Below, piece after piece: positions 17,071 to 27,468 of a DNA stretch of 64,000 nt. A program made the position numbers and the translations under genes. Every line of letters starts with the position of its first letter. Within the stretch, counting starts at the first letter, position 1. Under the pieces are notes generated by a model, which saw nothing but the letters and a program-made list of their open reading frames with translations, was not told the DNA's origin and did not search any database. The DNA comes from Slackia faecicanis (GTDB taxonomy: Bacteria > Actinomycetota > Coriobacteriia > Coriobacteriales > Eggerthellaceae): assembly GCF_003725295.1 (NCBI RefSeq), contig NZ_QICB01000003.1, forward strand, positions 186,001 to 250,000, in the 5' to 3' direction.

Positions 17071-19620
17071 TTATTTTACGACGATGTTCACCAAACGGCC
17101 GGGGATGACGATCTTCTTGACGACCGTCTTGCCTTCGACCGCCTTCGAAGCGGCCGCGAGGGCCTCTTCGAGAATCGCGGTTTCGGCGGCGTCGGCAGCA
17201 ACCGTGATGCGGGCCTTCACCTTGCCGTTCACCTGGACGGCCAGCTCGACCTCGTCGGCCTTGGCCATCTCGGGATCGAACGTCGGCCAGGCCTCGTTGT
17301 GCACGCTGCCCTCGTGGCCGAGGACCGTGTGCCACAGCTCCTCGGACATATGGGCGGCCATAGGCGCGAGCAGCTTCACGATGGTCTCGGCCACGTCGCG
17401 GCCGAGTTCGGCGTCGCGGGCGTCCGGCGCGGTCTTACGCAGATAATCGCCGGAAGCGTTCACCAGCTCCATGATCGCGGAGATGGCCGTGTTGAAGTTG
17501 TTGCGCTCGAAATCGTCGGTCGCCTTGCCCACGACGCGATGACGCTCGCGCAGCAGCACCTTGGCCGACTCGGCCGCCTGCTGCGCCGTGGCGGCGCCTT
17601 CCTCGTAGTAGGTCTGCTCGTCCGCTTCGCCCATCAGGTCGTAAACGATGCGCCACGCGCGGTTGAGGAAGCGATAGATGCCGCCGAGGCCAGCCTCGTT
17701 CCAGTCGAGGTCTTTGTCGGGCGGCGCCATGAACAGAATGTAGGTGCGCACGGCATCGGCGCCGTACTCGTCCATCATGACGACGGGAGAAACCACGTTG
17801 CCCTTCGACTTGGACATGGTTTCGCCGTGCTCGTCTTTCACCATGCCCTGGCACAGCAGGTTGGTGAACGGCTCGTCGAAATCGACCATGCCGGCGTCGC
17901 GCAGGACTTTCGTGAAGAAGCGCGAGTACAGCAGGTGCAAGATGGCATGCTCGATGCCGCCGATGTACTGGTCGACGGGCATGTAGCGGTTCGCCTTATC
18001 GGGAGCGAACGGCAGCTGGTCGTTATGCGGGTCGCAATAGCGCAGATAATACCAGCTCGAGCAAGTGAACGTGTCCATGGTGTCGGTCTCGCGACGTGCG
18101 GGGCGACCGCACTTCGGGCAGACGCACTCGACGAATTCCTTGTGGTCGGCCAGCTGCTCGCCCTTGGTGATGTCAAGATCGAGCGGCAGCTCGACCGGCA
18201 GGTCCTCTTCGGGAACGGGCACGATGCCGCACTCGTCGCAATAGATCGCAGGGATAGGGTTGCCCCAGTAGCGCTGACGGCTGATCAGCCAGTCGCGCAG
18301 ACGGAACTGCACGGACAGCTTGCCCTTGCCCGCAGCCTCCAGGTCGCCGATGATCGCATCGACGGCGGGAGAATGCTTGCCGCCCTCCATGCCTGTGTAT
18401 TTGCCGGACTGCACCAGGTAGCCCGTGGCCTCGAAGGACTGTTCCCAATCGACGTTTTCGACCACCATGTCCTGCTGGTCTTTGAGCTGTTCATACAGCT
18501 CGTCTTCCTTCGGCAGGATGATCGGCGGAACGGGCAGGCCGTATTTGCGGGCGAACTCGAAATCGCGCTGGTCGCCGCAGGGAACGGCCATGACGGCGCC
18601 TGTGCCGTAATCGGCCACGACGTAGTCGGCCACCCACACGGGAACCTTCTTGCCGTTAATCGGGTTGACCACGTAGCGGCCCGTGAACGCACCGTGCTTC
18701 TCGAGGTCGCCCTGGGCGCGCTCGACGGCGGTGACCTTCTCGACGCCTTCCATGACCTCGCGCACGGCGGCCTCGTACTCGGTGCCTTCGACCAGCTCGA
18801 TCAGGCCGTCGTATTCGGGAGCCAGCAGGAAGAAGCTGCAGCCGAACAGCGTATCGGGGCGGGTGGTGAACACCGTGATGTCGTGGCCCTCCATGGGCTC
18901 GCCGTTTTCGTCGCACAGCGCGAAATCGACCTCGGCGCCTTCGGAGCGACCGATCCAGTTGGCCTGCATCTGCTTGACGCGCTCGGGCCAGCCATCCAGC
19001 TTGTCAAGGTCGTCGAGCAGCTCCTGGGCGTATTCGGTGATCTTGAAGTACCACTGCTCCAACTCGCGGCGCTCGACCGCGTTGCCGCAGCGCCAGCACA
19101 CGCCGTCGGTGACCTGCTCGTTCGCCAAAACGGTATGGCAGGACTCGCACCAATTCACGGGGTTGCTGCGACGCTCGACCAGGCCCTTCTCCCACATCTT
19201 GAGGAAGATCCACTGACCCCAACGATAGTATTCCTTATCACACGTGCGCACCGTGCGGTCCCAGTCGTAGGAGAAGCCCATGCGCTTGAACACGTTACGC
19301 TGGGTTTCGATGTTGCCGTACGTCCAGGTGGCAGGATGGCCGTTGTGCTTGATGGCCGCGTTTTCGGCGGGAAGGCCGAAGGCGTCCCAACCCATGGGGT
19401 GCAACACGTCGAAGCCGCGCATCTTGCTGTAGCGGGCGATCACGTCGCCGATGGAGTAGTTGCGCGCGTGGCCCATGTGCGGGTCGCCCGACGGATACGG
19501 GAACATCTCGAGCACGTATTTCTTCGGCTTCGAGGAATCCTCTTCCATCTTGTTCTGTTCGGTCTGCTCCCAGACGGCCTGCCAACGAGGCTCTATCTCA
19601 TGGGGGTTGTACTCTTTCAT
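17071..19620 (-). CDS. leuS: leucyl-tRNA synthetase
   Basis: An 849-residue class I aminoacyl-tRNA synthetase that charges tRNA-Leu. The HIGH-type motif appears as PHMGHA (47-52) and the KMSKS-type motif as MSKSKG near residue 600. A Cys-rich zinc module ([25 protein letters not shown] region), a CP1 editing domain and a C-terminal anticodon-binding region complete the bacterial LeuRS layout. The ATG at 19620 has GGAGCTGCAG upstream; an in-frame upstream extension of 17 codons is rejected. It is monocistronic with a consensus -10 upstream and a strong terminator. Confidence 0.97.
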   Translation of the reverse strand: MKEYNPHEIEPRWQAVWEQTEQNKMEEDSSKPKKYVLEMFPYPSGDPHMGHARNYSIGDVIARYSKMRGFDVLHPMGWDAFGLPAENAAIKHNGHPATWTYGNIETQRNVFKRMGFSYDWDRTVRTCDKEYYRWGQWIFLKMWEKGLVERRSNPVNWCESCHTVLANEQVTDGVCWRCGNAVERRELEQWYFKITEYAQELLDDLDKLDGWPERVKQMQANWIGRSEGAEVDFALCDENGEPMEGHDITVFTTRPDTLFGCSFFLLAPEYDGLIELVEGTEYEAAVREVMEGVEKVTAVERAQGDLEKHGAFTGRYVVNPINGKKVPVWVADYVVADYGTGAVMAVPCGDQRDFEFARKYGLPVPPIILPKEDELYEQLKDQQDMVVENVDWEQSFEATGYLVQSGKYTGMEGGKHSPAVDAIIGDLEAAGKGKLSVQFRLRDWLISRQRYWGNPIPAIYCDECGIVPVPEEDLPVELPLDLDITKGEQLADHKEFVECVCPKCGRPARRETDTMDTFTCSSWYYLRYCDPHNDQLPFAPDKANRYMPVDQYIGGIEHAILHLLYSRFFTKVLRDAGMVDFDEPFTNLLCQGMVKDEHGETMSKSKGNVVSPVVMMDEYGADAVRTYILFMAPPDKDLDWNEAGLGGIYRFLNRAWRIVYDLMGEADEQTYYEEGAATAQQAAESAKVLLRERHRVVGKATDDFERNNFNTAISAIMELVNASGDYLRKTAPDARDAELGRDVAETIVKLLAPMAAHMSEELWHTVLGHEGSVHNEAWPTFDPEMAKADEVELAVQVNGKVKARITVAADAAETAILEEALAAASKAVEGKTVVKKIVIPGRLVNIVVK

Positions 19621-19682
19621 CTGCAGCTCCTGATATCTTGCACGTCCAGCCGCACGCGGCTTTCGAAACATGAATTCCGCCT

Positions 19683-19688
19683 ATTATA
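19683..19688 (-). promoter_or_regulatory. leuS -10 box
   Basis: TATAAT on the minus strand, about 55 bases before the leuS ATG; the -35 is poor. The predicted leader is too short for a full T-box. Confidence 0.5.
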
Positions 19689-19809
19689 CGGCCGTACGCA
19701 AGAATGGAGAAATCGCCCACGAGAAAATTAACGCGCCCGTGAGAAACCGGGGCGCATTCGCGCGCGAACGGCTGACGCACCTCGCGCATCGGGAAAACGG
19801 AGGCGACGC

Positions 19810-19841
19810 AAAAGGGCGCCGGCACGATGCCGACGCCCTTC
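19810..19841 (-). terminator. terminator of the coiled-coil/RlpA-like gene
   Basis: GGGCGTCGGCA pairs with TGCCGGCGCCC (one G-T pair) across a three-base loop, followed by TTTTG on the minus strand. Confidence 0.85.
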
Positions 19842-19868
19842 TTATGCGAAATGATGAGAAACGCGATG

Positions 19869-20990
19869 CTACAGGAAGCGATAGCTCACGGTGCGCACGC
19901 CCCAATCGAAACACGAGCTTGCACCGAAGGCCTTCCAGACGCCCGGCTGCAGATCGAGCGATCGGGAGCCGCCGCCCATGCCGCCCAGGTCGTTCACCGT
20001 GGCGACCACCGTGGAGCCGCCGTAGCTTATTTCGACCTGGCGGCCCAGATACGAACGCGCGTTGGGCCACGACAGAGGCACGGCAACGCCCATGGAGGTC
20101 TCGGTGACCAGCGCGCCCGAAGCCGTGGGCTTGCCGAGCGTGCCGTCGGTGGTGGAGCCGTATGCGGAAGCAGAGCCGGTCTTCCAACCCGCCTGGTCGA
20201 CGGCGGGGCCGCTGGAATTGCCGGTATTGCCGGAACCGCCCGCCTGGGAGTTCGAGCCGTTGGATGCGGAATCGTTCGATGCAGGCGGCTTCTGTTCGGA
20301 AGGAGCAGAAGCCTGGGGCTGTTCGGCAGGAGGCTCGGCTGCGGCGGCTTTCGCCTGTTCGGCGGCCAGAGCTTCGGCCTGGGCCTTCAACGCTGCAAGA
20401 CGCTCGGCCTCGGCCGCGGCGGCGGCTTCGTCTTGGGCCTTCGCCAGCTGGGCCTCGGCGTTGGAGACCACCTGGGCGGCCTCGGCGCTTTTCTGCTCGG
20501 CCTCGGCGATCTTGGCCATCTGCGCGTCTTTCTTCTTGTTCATGTCATCGAGCGCAGAGGCGAACGCCTCTTCGCGCTGACGCTGACGCTCGATTTCTTC
20601 GGCCTGGGCCTTCTGAACCGAATCGACGTAATGCAGGTTGTTCAGCAGGTCGCTGAGGTTTTCGGAATTCAGCAGCACCTTGAGCACGCCCACGCCGCCG
20701 GTCTTGTATTCGTACGACATCATGTCGCCCAGACGGATGCGGCCCTCCTGGACCTCGCCCTGGGCCTCGAGCACGCCTTCGACGGCGTCATCGATCTGGT
20801 CTTGCAGACCGTCCGCTTCGTCTTGCAGCTTCGCGTGCTCCTGGCTGATCTGCGCCAGGCGCTCCTCGGCCGCGTCGAGCGTCTGCTGCGCGTCCGATAC
20901 GCCATCGGCCCATGCCGCGGCGGCGGGCATGGGCAGACAAAGCGCTGCTGCCAGCACGCAGGCCGGCAGCAGCGAAGATATGTTCTTCAA
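19869..20990 (-). CDS. exported coiled-coil protein with C-terminal RlpA-like barrel
   Basis: A 373-residue secreted protein. The signal peptide ends near AAAAWA (about residue 27). A long coiled coil follows (about 30-220), like the N-terminus of CwlO/PcsB-type peptidoglycan hydrolase regulators, then a Pro/Ser/Gly-rich linker. The C-terminal 100 residues (SASAYG through VRTVSYRF) resemble a double-psi beta-barrel of RlpA/3D type, including VVATVNDLGG and RSLDLQPGVWKAFG. The only plausible start is a TTG at 20990 with no strong Shine-Dalgarno, so the start is uncertain. It lies 44 bases after guaB. A cell-wall role is likely but unproven. Confidence 0.75.
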   Translation of the reverse strand: MKNISSLLPACVLAAALCLPMPAAAAWADGVSDAQQTLDAAEERLAQISQEHAKLQDEADGLQDQIDDAVEGVLEAQGEVQEGRIRLGDMMSYEYKTGGVGVLKVLLNSENLSDLLNNLHYVDSVQKAQAEEIERQRQREEAFASALDDMNKKKDAQMAKIAEAEQKSAEAAQVVSNAEAQLAKAQDEAAAAAEAERLAALKAQAEALAAEQAKAAAAEPPAEQPQASAPSEQKPPASNDSASNGSNSQAGGSGNTGNSSGPAVDQAGWKTGSASAYGSTTDGTLGKPTASGALVTETSMGVAVPLSWPNARSYLGRQVEISYGGSTVVATVNDLGGMGGGSRSLDLQPGVWKAFGASSCFDWGVRTVSYRFL

Positions 20991-21034
20991 GTACCTGATG
21001 AGAACTACTTTCCTCGGTGGACAGGAAGGGCGCC

Positions 21035-22552
21035 TTAGCGCGCGGTGCTCACGTAGGGAGTCTTGTCCTTCAGGAGCACGTCATGAGCGCCGCCCTCGAC
21101 GATGGACGTGGAGGAGACGACGGTCAGCTTCGCCTTGTCGCGGAACTCGGGGATGGTCAGAGCGCCGCAGTTGCACATGGTGGAGCGGATCTTGAGCAGC
21201 GTGACGGCGATGTTGTCCTTCAGGCTGCCGGCGTAAGGCACGTAGGAGTCGACGCCCTCTTCGAAGGACAGCGACTTCTTGCCGCCCAGATCGTAACGAC
21301 CCCAGTTGCGGGCGCGGGCGGAACCTTCGCCCCAGTATTCCTTCATGTAGGTGCCGTTGACGACGACCTTGTTCGAGGGGCTCTCGTCGAAGCGGGCGAA
21401 GTAGCGGCCCAGCATGACGAAGTCGGAACCCATGGCCAGGGCCAGGGAGATGTGGTGGTCGTAGACGATGCCGCCGTCGGAGCAGATCGGCACGTAGATG
21501 CCGGTCTGCTCGAAGTACTCGTCACGGGCCTTGGCGACTTCGATGGTCGCGGTGGCCTGGCCGCGGCCGATGCCCTTGGTCTCGCGGGTGATGCAGATGG
21601 AACCGCCGCCGATACCGACCTTCACGAAGTCTGCGCCGGCCTCGGCGAGGAAGCGGAAGCCTTCGCGGTCGACGACGTTGCCCGCACCGATCTTGACGTC
21701 GTTGCCATAGTGCTCGCGGACCCATTCGATGGTCATCTTCTGCCAGTCGGAGAAGCCTTCGGAAGAGTCAATGCACAGCACGTCGGCGCCGGCCTCGACC
21801 AGAGCGGGAACGCGCTCGGCGTAGTCGCGGGAGTTGATGCCCGCACCCACGATGTAGCGCTTCTCGGCATCGAGCATCTCGAGCGGATTGTCCTTATGGG
21901 AATCGTAATCTTTACGGAAGGTCATGTAGACCAGGTGATCCTGGTCGTCGACCAGCGGGAGGCTGTTGAGCTTGTGGTCCCAGATGATGTCGTTGGCCTC
22001 TTTGAGAGAGGTCTCGGCGGGGGCCACGATCAGCTTCTCGCGCGGAGTCATGAAATCGCAGACCTTGGCGTCGAGGGACATGCGGGACAGGCGGTAGTCG
22101 CGCTCGGTCACCACGCCGAGCAGCTTGCCGTTGGGCTTGCCGTCATCGGTGACGGGCATGGTGGAATGGCCCGTGACCTCCTTGAGCTCGAGAACCTGCT
22201 CGAGGGTCATGTCGGGAGACAGGGTTGCGTCGCTCACCACGAAGCCGGCCTTATGCTGCTTCACGCGGGAAACCATGGCAGCCTGGTCCTCGATGGACTG
22301 GTTGCCGTAGATGAAGGACAGGCCGCCTTCGGTGGCCAGCGCCACGGCCATGCGGTCGTCGGAAACGGCGGCCATGATGGCGGACACCATGGGGATGTTC
22401 AGCGAGAGAGGGCACTCCTCTTCGCCCTTGCGGTAGCGGACAAGCGGCGTTTTCAGGCTGACCTTGGTCGGGATGCAGCTGGCGGGCGTGTGCCCAGGGA
22501 CCAGCAGGTACTCGTTGAAGGTGCGCGAGGGCTCCTCGTAATAAAACGCCAT
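21035..22552 (-). CDS. guaB: inosine-5'-monophosphate dehydrogenase
   Basis: A 505-residue enzyme catalysing NAD-dependent oxidation of IMP to XMP, the committed step of GMP synthesis. A TIM barrel interrupted by two CBS domains (about 95-215) is visible, with the catalytic Cys loop [12 protein letters not shown] and the dinucleotide/IMP segments around DGGIVYD and GRYFAR. The ATG at 22552 has AAGGAG with seven-base spacing. The promoter has a consensus -10. Confidence 0.95.
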   Translation of the reverse strand: MAFYYEEPSRTFNEYLLVPGHTPASCIPTKVSLKTPLVRYRKGEEECPLSLNIPMVSAIMAAVSDDRMAVALATEGGLSFIYGNQSIEDQAAMVSRVKQHKAGFVVSDATLSPDMTLEQVLELKEVTGHSTMPVTDDGKPNGKLLGVVTERDYRLSRMSLDAKVCDFMTPREKLIVAPAETSLKEANDIIWDHKLNSLPLVDDQDHLVYMTFRKDYDSHKDNPLEMLDAEKRYIVGAGINSRDYAERVPALVEAGADVLCIDSSEGFSDWQKMTIEWVREHYGNDVKIGAGNVVDREGFRFLAEAGADFVKVGIGGGSICITRETKGIGRGQATATIEVAKARDEYFEQTGIYVPICSDGGIVYDHHISLALAMGSDFVMLGRYFARFDESPSNKVVVNGTYMKEYWGEGSARARNWGRYDLGGKKSLSFEEGVDSYVPYAGSLKDNIAVTLLKIRSTMCNCGALTIPEFRDKAKLTVVSSTSIVEGGAHDVLLKDKTPYVSTAR

Positions 22553-22592
22553 GTGGCTACTCCTTCGTATTCGGGGCTATATATGACCGGTT

Positions 22593-22621
22593 ATTATAGG
22601 CCTCGAACGGCGTTTTGGCAC
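22593..22621 (-). promoter_or_regulatory. guaB promoter
   Basis: -10 TATAAT (22593-22598), 17-base spacer and -35 GTGCCA (22616-22621) on the minus strand, giving a leader of about 35 bases. Confidence 0.6.
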
Positions 22622-22672
22622 ACCTCCGCGCAAAAACGTCCTTTTCCGAAGAAGCGCCACACGAAAACAGCA

Positions 22673-22702
22673 CCTTTCGCTTTAGCCGAATAAAGCGAAA
22701 GG
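22673..22702. repeat. perfect 12-bp inverted repeat between guaB and aminopeptidase
   Basis: CCTTTCGCTTTA and TAAAGCGAAAGG are separated by six bases. It lies about 50 bases upstream of the guaB -35 between divergent genes and has no T-tract, so it is more likely an operator than a terminator. Confidence 0.6.
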
Positions 22703-22848
22703 CGCTGGCACGCGGCGCAGCGGGGCCGCAACCGCACAGCGCATGAAAGATGGAACTTGGCGGGATAGCGGCGGGCCGACGGACGCCGCGGCGTGACGTG
22801 CTATACCATGCACCCTGATACGCATCAGCCCGATGAAAGCAGGAAGCC

Positions 22849-24282
22849 ATGGAGCACAAGAACGCCTGGCTCTCCTACGACGAGGCCGACCTCGCCGCAG
22901 TGGAGTCTTTCGCGACCGATTACAAGAAATTCATCAGCGAGAACAAAACCGAGCGCGAGTGCGCCGCCGCGGCCGTCGCCATGGCCCGAGAGGCCGGCTA
23001 TGTCTCCGTCGATGAAGCCCGCGCGGCAGGCCGCACGCTCGAAGCCGGCGACAAGGTGTACGCCGAATGCTTCGGCAAGTCGGTCATCCTGGCCCAGATC
23101 GGCCGCCGCCCGATGGAGGAAGGCCTCAACATCCTTGGCGCGCACATCGACAGCCCGCGCCTGGACATCAAGCAGAACCCGCTTTACGAAGCGGGCGGAT
23201 TCGCGCTGCTCGACACGCACTACTACGGCGGCATCAAGAAATACCAGTGGGTCACCCTTCCCTTGGCCATCCACGGCGTGATCGCCAAGAAAGACGGCGG
23301 CGTCGTGGAAGTGAACATGGGCGAAGACGAAGGCGACCCCGTGTTCTGTGTCACCGACCTGCTGGTGCATCTGGCCCAAGACCAGCTGCAAAAGAAGGCC
23401 TCCGAGGTGATCGAAGGCGAAAACCTCGACATCCTGGCCGGCAGCCGTCCGGCGAAGGCTCCCGAAGCGGCCGAGAAGGCCGCGGGCGCGCAGACGAGCG
23501 AGTTGGAGAAGCTTGCCGAGAAAGAGCCCGTCAAGGCGCTGCTGCTTTCCATTCTGGCCGAGAAATACGACATGGAAGAGGCCGACTTCCTTTCCAGCGA
23601 GCTGGAAGTGGTTCCCGCGGGCGCGGCCCGCGACTGCGGCTTCGACCGTTCTATGGTGATCGGCTACGGCCACGACGACCGCGTGTGCGCCTACCCCAGC
23701 CTGATCGCCCAGCTCGAGGCGACCGACCTTGACAAGACCGGCGTGTGCATCCTCGTGGACAAAGAGGAAATCGGCAGCGTGGGCGCCACCGGCATGACCT
23801 CGATGTTCTTCGAGAACACCATCGCCGAGATCATGGACCTGGCAGGCCAGGCGGGAGACCTGCCCCTGCGCCGCTGCCTGGCCAACTCCAGCATGCTTTC
23901 CAGCGACGTATCCGCGGGCTTCGACCCGTCTTACGCGAGCGCGTTCGAAACGAAGAACGCCGCATACCTGGGCCGCGGCGTGGTATTCAACAAGTTCACG
24001 GGCAGCCGTGGCAAAAGCGGCTCCAACGACGCCAACGCCGAATACATGGCCAAGATCCGCGCCGTCATGGAGAAGGGCGAAGCGGCCTTCCAGACCGCAG
24101 AGCTTGGCAAGGTGGACATCGGAGGCGGCGGCACCATCGCCTACATCCTGGCCAAATACGGCATGAACGTCATCGACTGCGGCGTGGCCGTGCTGAACAT
24201 GCACGCGCCGTGGGAGGTCATCGACAAGGCCGACCTCTACGAGACGCTCAAGGCCTATCGCGCGTTCCTGAAATACGCGTAA
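22849..24282 (+). CDS. M18 family aminopeptidase
   Basis: A 477-residue cytosolic metallo-aminopeptidase of the M18 (aspartyl aminopeptidase) family, which removes N-terminal residues in peptide turnover. Zinc-binding and catalytic signatures are visible: GAHIDSPRLD (first metal His and Asp), CILVDKEEIGSVG (catalytic Glu pair) and MHAPWEV near the C-terminus (last metal His). The ATG at 22849 is preceded by GCAGGAAGCC. It is divergent from guaB and ends at a terminator. Confidence 0.93.
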   Translation: MEHKNAWLSYDEADLAAVESFATDYKKFISENKTERECAAAAVAMAREAGYVSVDEARAAGRTLEAGDKVYAECFGKSVILAQIGRRPMEEGLNILGAHIDSPRLDIKQNPLYEAGGFALLDTHYYGGIKKYQWVTLPLAIHGVIAKKDGGVVEVNMGEDEGDPVFCVTDLLVHLAQDQLQKKASEVIEGENLDILAGSRPAKAPEAAEKAAGAQTSELEKLAEKEPVKALLLSILAEKYDMEEADFLSSELEVVPAGAARDCGFDRSMVIGYGHDDRVCAYPSLIAQLEATDLDKTGVCILVDKEEIGSVGATGMTSMFFENTIAEIMDLAGQAGDLPLRRCLANSSMLSSDVSAGFDPSYASAFETKNAAYLGRGVVFNKFTGSRGKSGSNDANAEYMAKIRAVMEKGEAAFQTAELGKVDIGGGGTIAYILAKYGMNVIDCGVAVLNMHAPWEVIDKADLYETLKAYRAFLKYA

Positions 24283-24316
24283 GCGACGCGCGGCTGAAGC
24301 GTTCACGATCGCGTTC

Positions 24317-24351
24317 GGGGCGGAATTCGCACATGCGGGTTTCGCCCCTTT
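24317..24351 (+). terminator. terminator after M18 aminopeptidase
   Basis: GGGGCG pairs with CGCCCC around a 22-base loop with AA/TT closing pairs, followed by TTTCTC. Confidence 0.6.
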
Positions 24352-24447
24352 CTCGTTCGCCGCGCCGCGAATCGCGGACAAGCCCGCTGCCCTATCACGA
24401 TTCCCCCGATAAACCCTGCGACGCGCGCATGCGCAGAAAGGAACGTC

Positions 24448-26250
24448 GTGTCCACCATCCCCTCCCGCAAGCCGGGCGAACCCGCCAAGCCTTCCGTCTC
24501 GGGCGGACAGGTGTTCAAGAAATTCATCGGCTATTACAGCAAGTACAAGTTCCTGTTCTGGTTCGACCTGGTATGCGCCACGCTTCTGGCCTGCATCGAC
24601 CTGGCGTTCCCGCAGCTGCTCAACTTCTTCACGCGCGATTTCTTCCTGCAGCCCGCCCCCGTGGTGATGGGCGCGCTCGGCCTGATCTGCGCCGGCATGG
24701 TGGCGCTGTATCTGCTGCGCACGGGTTGCCAGTGGTTCATCGCGCGCTGGGGCCACGTCATGGGCGCGCGCATGGAGGCCGACATGCGCACCGACCTGTT
24801 CGAGCAATACCAGCGCCTCAGCTTTTCGTATTACGACAAGAACAACACCGGCGAAATGATGAGCCGCCTGGTCACCGACCTGTTCGACGTGTCCGAGCTC
24901 GCCCACCACGGCCCCGAGAACATCTTCATCTGCTCGCTTAAAATCGTGGGCTCGTTCGCGCTGCTGTTCTTCATCAACGTGCCGCTCACGCTGATCATGC
25001 TGGCCTGCACCCTTGTCATGGCCGCCTACGCGGCGTGGACCAACTACCGCAAACGCGTCATTTTCACCGAGAACCGCCGCACCATGGCGGGCGTCAACTC
25101 GTGCATCCAGGACGCCCTGGGCGGCATGCGCGTGGTGAAATCGTTCGGCAACGAGGCGCTCGAAGCCGAGAAATTCGCGCGCACCAACCGCCTGTTCGTG
25201 GAGACGAAAGAGCGCTCGTACAAGTTCATGGGGCGCTTCCATGCCGTGAATTCCCTGTTCACGGGCCTGTTGTACACGATCGTCGTCGTGGGTGGCGGCT
25301 ACTTCATGGTACAGGGGCAGATCGAGCCCACCGACCTGGCGATCTATGCCCTCTACATCGGCATCTTCCTTTCGCCGATCGAGCAGCTGATCAACTTCGC
25401 CGAGCAGTTCCAGAAAGGCTACGCGGGATTCCGCCGCTTCGCCGAGATCATGGCGATCGAACCAGCCGTGCAGGACAGGCCCGGCGCGACCGACCTGGAG
25501 AAGGCGGAAAGCGTCGGCGTGCGCGGCGACATCCGCTACGAAGACGTGGCGTTTTCCTACGACGGAGCCGCCGACGTGCTGCGCGGCTTCACCCTGCATG
25601 CGCCCGCGGGCAAGACCACCGCGCTCGTGGGCCCGAGCGGCGGCGGCAAAACCACCACGTGCTCGCTGCTGCCCCGCTTCTACGACGTCTGCGGCGGACG
25701 CGTGACGATCGACGGCGTCGACGTGCGCGACGTCGCGCTGACATCGCTGCGCCGCACCGTCGGAATCGTACAGCAGGACGTCTATCTGTTCGACGGCACC
25801 ATCCGCGACAACATCTTGTACGGAAACCCCGCGGCAAGCGACGCCGAGGTGATCGAGGCGGCCAAACGCGCGAACATCCACGACGCCATCATGAGCTTCG
25901 ACGACGGCTACGACACTTACGTGGGCGAGCGCGGCGCGCGCCTGTCGGGCGGACAGAAGCAGCGCATCTCGATCGCGCGCGTGTTCCTGAAAAACCCGCC
26001 GATCCTGATCCTGGACGAAGCCACCAGCGCGCTCGACAACGAAAGCGAGCGCCATGTGCAAGAATCGCTGGCGGAGCTTTCCAAGGGCCGCACCACGCTG
26101 GTGATCGCGCACCGGCTTTCCACCATTCGCGGCGCCGACAAGATCGCCGTCGTGGACGACGGCCGCGTAGTGGAGGAAGGCACGCACGACGAGCTGATTG
26201 CTCTCGGCGGCACCTACGCCCGCTACTGCGCCATGCAGTTCGGCGTGTGA
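24448..26250 (+). CDS. ABC-type exporter, fused membrane and ATPase domains
   Basis: A 600-residue half-transporter of the MsbA/multidrug exporter type. Six transmembrane helices (about residues 30-320) precede the nucleotide-binding domain, with Walker A GPSGGGKTT (about 396-404), signature LSGGQKQR, Walker B ILILDEATSALD and an H-loop IAHRLST. It probably works as a homodimer and exports a lipid, peptide or drug. It begins with GTG seven bases after AAAGGAAC. It is alone on the plus strand with a terminator downstream. Confidence 0.93.
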   Translation: MSTIPSRKPGEPAKPSVSGGQVFKKFIGYYSKYKFLFWFDLVCATLLACIDLAFPQLLNFFTRDFFLQPAPVVMGALGLICAGMVALYLLRTGCQWFIARWGHVMGARMEADMRTDLFEQYQRLSFSYYDKNNTGEMMSRLVTDLFDVSELAHHGPENIFICSLKIVGSFALLFFINVPLTLIMLACTLVMAAYAAWTNYRKRVIFTENRRTMAGVNSCIQDALGGMRVVKSFGNEALEAEKFARTNRLFVETKERSYKFMGRFHAVNSLFTGLLYTIVVVGGGYFMVQGQIEPTDLAIYALYIGIFLSPIEQLINFAEQFQKGYAGFRRFAEIMAIEPAVQDRPGATDLEKAESVGVRGDIRYEDVAFSYDGAADVLRGFTLHAPAGKTTALVGPSGGGKTTTCSLLPRFYDVCGGRVTIDGVDVRDVALTSLRRTVGIVQQDVYLFDGTIRDNILYGNPAASDAEVIEAAKRANIHDAIMSFDDGYDTYVGERGARLSGGQKQRISIARVFLKNPPILILDEATSALDNESERHVQESLAELSKGRTTLVIAHRLSTIRGADKIAVVDDGRVVEEGTHDELIALGGTYARYCAMQFGV

Positions 26251-26283
26251 TGCAGACGCGCGGCAAGCGAGCCGAAACGCACG

Positions 26284-26312
26284 AAGGACCCGGCATGCCG
26301 GGTCCTTTCTCT
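26284..26312 (+). terminator. terminator of the ABC exporter
   Basis: AAGGACCCGGCA / TGCCGGGTCCTT forms a perfect stem (loop formed from the central bases), followed by TCTCTTTC. Confidence 0.85.
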
Positions 26313-26327
26313 TTCGGGGCGAAACGT

Positions 26328-27236
26328 CTATGGACGGAAATCCTTCGGCGCGAACACGCGCAGCGCGCCGGGCTCGATGCTCAAGCTGACGGGCAGGAGC
26401 GGGCCTTCGTCGCCGTCGACGCCGCATGACAGTTCGGCATCCAAGCAGCTTATCTCGAACGACCTCGCGTGCAGATACAGCACTTCGCGGCTTTTCTCGA
26501 GCGTGCGGGCAAGGGCGTGCGGCGCAAGCGACGCCAAGGCGGGAAACGAGGCGCGCTTCAGCGCGATCAAGTGCAGCAGGCCGTCGTCGAGACGCGTCGG
26601 CACGCACGACGTGAATTCGTTGGCCAGCGCGTTCGCGGAAAACGCGACGAACGAGCCGATGTCTTCGATGATTTCCTCCCCGTCGGCCACGATGCGCAGG
26701 CGGTAGCGGCGGTCGTTTCCCACGCGCAGCAATTCGCTGGCGGCATAGGCCGACAGGCCGAAGCGCGTCTTGACGTCGGACGACACCTCGCGAATGCCCT
26801 CGGGAAGCGTGCCGCCCGTCACGGTGTGGGCGAACGAGACGCCGTTGACGAACGTGGCGTCCAGCACCTTCGTCTTCGAGAAGTCGAGGGCCGCCACGAC
26901 CTGCGCGGGATCGGACGGCAGGCCGAGCGTGCGCACGAAGCCGTTGCCCGTTCCCGCAGGAAGCGGATTGAACGTCGGCATGCGCCCGTAGCGCCTGCGA
27001 CCCTCGAACAGGCCGCGCAGCCCCAGCCCGACCGTGCCGTCGCCGCCCATGACGAACAGCGCCTCGACGCTCGCGCACGCCTCGCAGGCCCATGACTCCA
27101 CATCGTAGGCGGAGCGCGACATGCGGCATTCCACCTGGTCGAACGCCTCTTCGAGCAGCGGCAGGACGCACTGGGCGAAAACAGCGCCGTCGCGCCGGCC
27201 CGAATCGGGATTCACGATCAGCAACGCCTTCCCCAT
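26328..27236 (-). CDS. diacylglycerol/sphingosine kinase-like lipid kinase (YegS/DagK family)
   Basis: A 302-residue protein of the DAGK_cat family, which phosphorylates lipid substrates. The diagnostic VMGGDGTVG motif (about residue 62) and the PLPAGTGNGFVRTLG segment are present. The C-terminal domain has the usual beta-sandwich pattern. The ATG at 27236 has GGGAGG five bases upstream; an extension of 22 codons is rejected. It is convergent with the ABC exporter. Confidence 0.88.
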   Translation of the reverse strand: MGKALLIVNPDSGRRDGAVFAQCVLPLLEEAFDQVECRMSRSAYDVESWACEACASVEALFVMGGDGTVGLGLRGLFEGRRRYGRMPTFNPLPAGTGNGFVRTLGLPSDPAQVVAALDFSKTKVLDATFVNGVSFAHTVTGGTLPEGIREVSSDVKTRFGLSAYAASELLRVGNDRRYRLRIVADGEEIIEDIGSFVAFSANALANEFTSCVPTRLDDGLLHLIALKRASFPALASLAPHALARTLEKSREVLYLHARSFEISCLDAELSCGVDGDEGPLLPVSLSIEPGALRVFAPKDFRP

Positions 27237-27420
27237 GCGTCCTCCCTTCCCTGCATCGAAACGCGTCCGCGCGCGCAAACGCCGCGGCGCATCGCCTTCC
27301 ATGCGACCTTATCCGCTTCGGGCGGGCGCGGGCAAGCGAAAACAACAGCGGGAAACGAACGGAAACCGTTTCGATACCGATCCGACACCTCGCAGCCGGA
27401 AACCGCGGCCGCATGACATG

Positions 27421-27446
27421 AAAAAGCCCGCCGAACCGACGGGCTT
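27421..27446 (-). terminator. terminator of the rhodanese gene
   Basis: GAAGCCCGTCGG pairs with the CCGGCGGGCTT side (one G-T pair), followed by TTTTT on the minus strand. Confidence 0.85.
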
Positions 27447-27468
27447 CGCGTGAGAGCGCCTCTTTCGC

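Noticed and set aside
19621-19690. T-box leader of leuS
   Set aside because: The predicted leader is about 55 bases, too short for a T-box, and no specifier-loop or antiterminator sequence is seen.
22825-27414. A 1529-codon open frame on the minus strand
   Set aside because: It is antisense to the M18 aminopeptidase and ABC exporter, whose motifs are clear. Its translation is His/Arg/Ala/Val-rich and repetitive, typical of mirror frames in GC-rich DNA.
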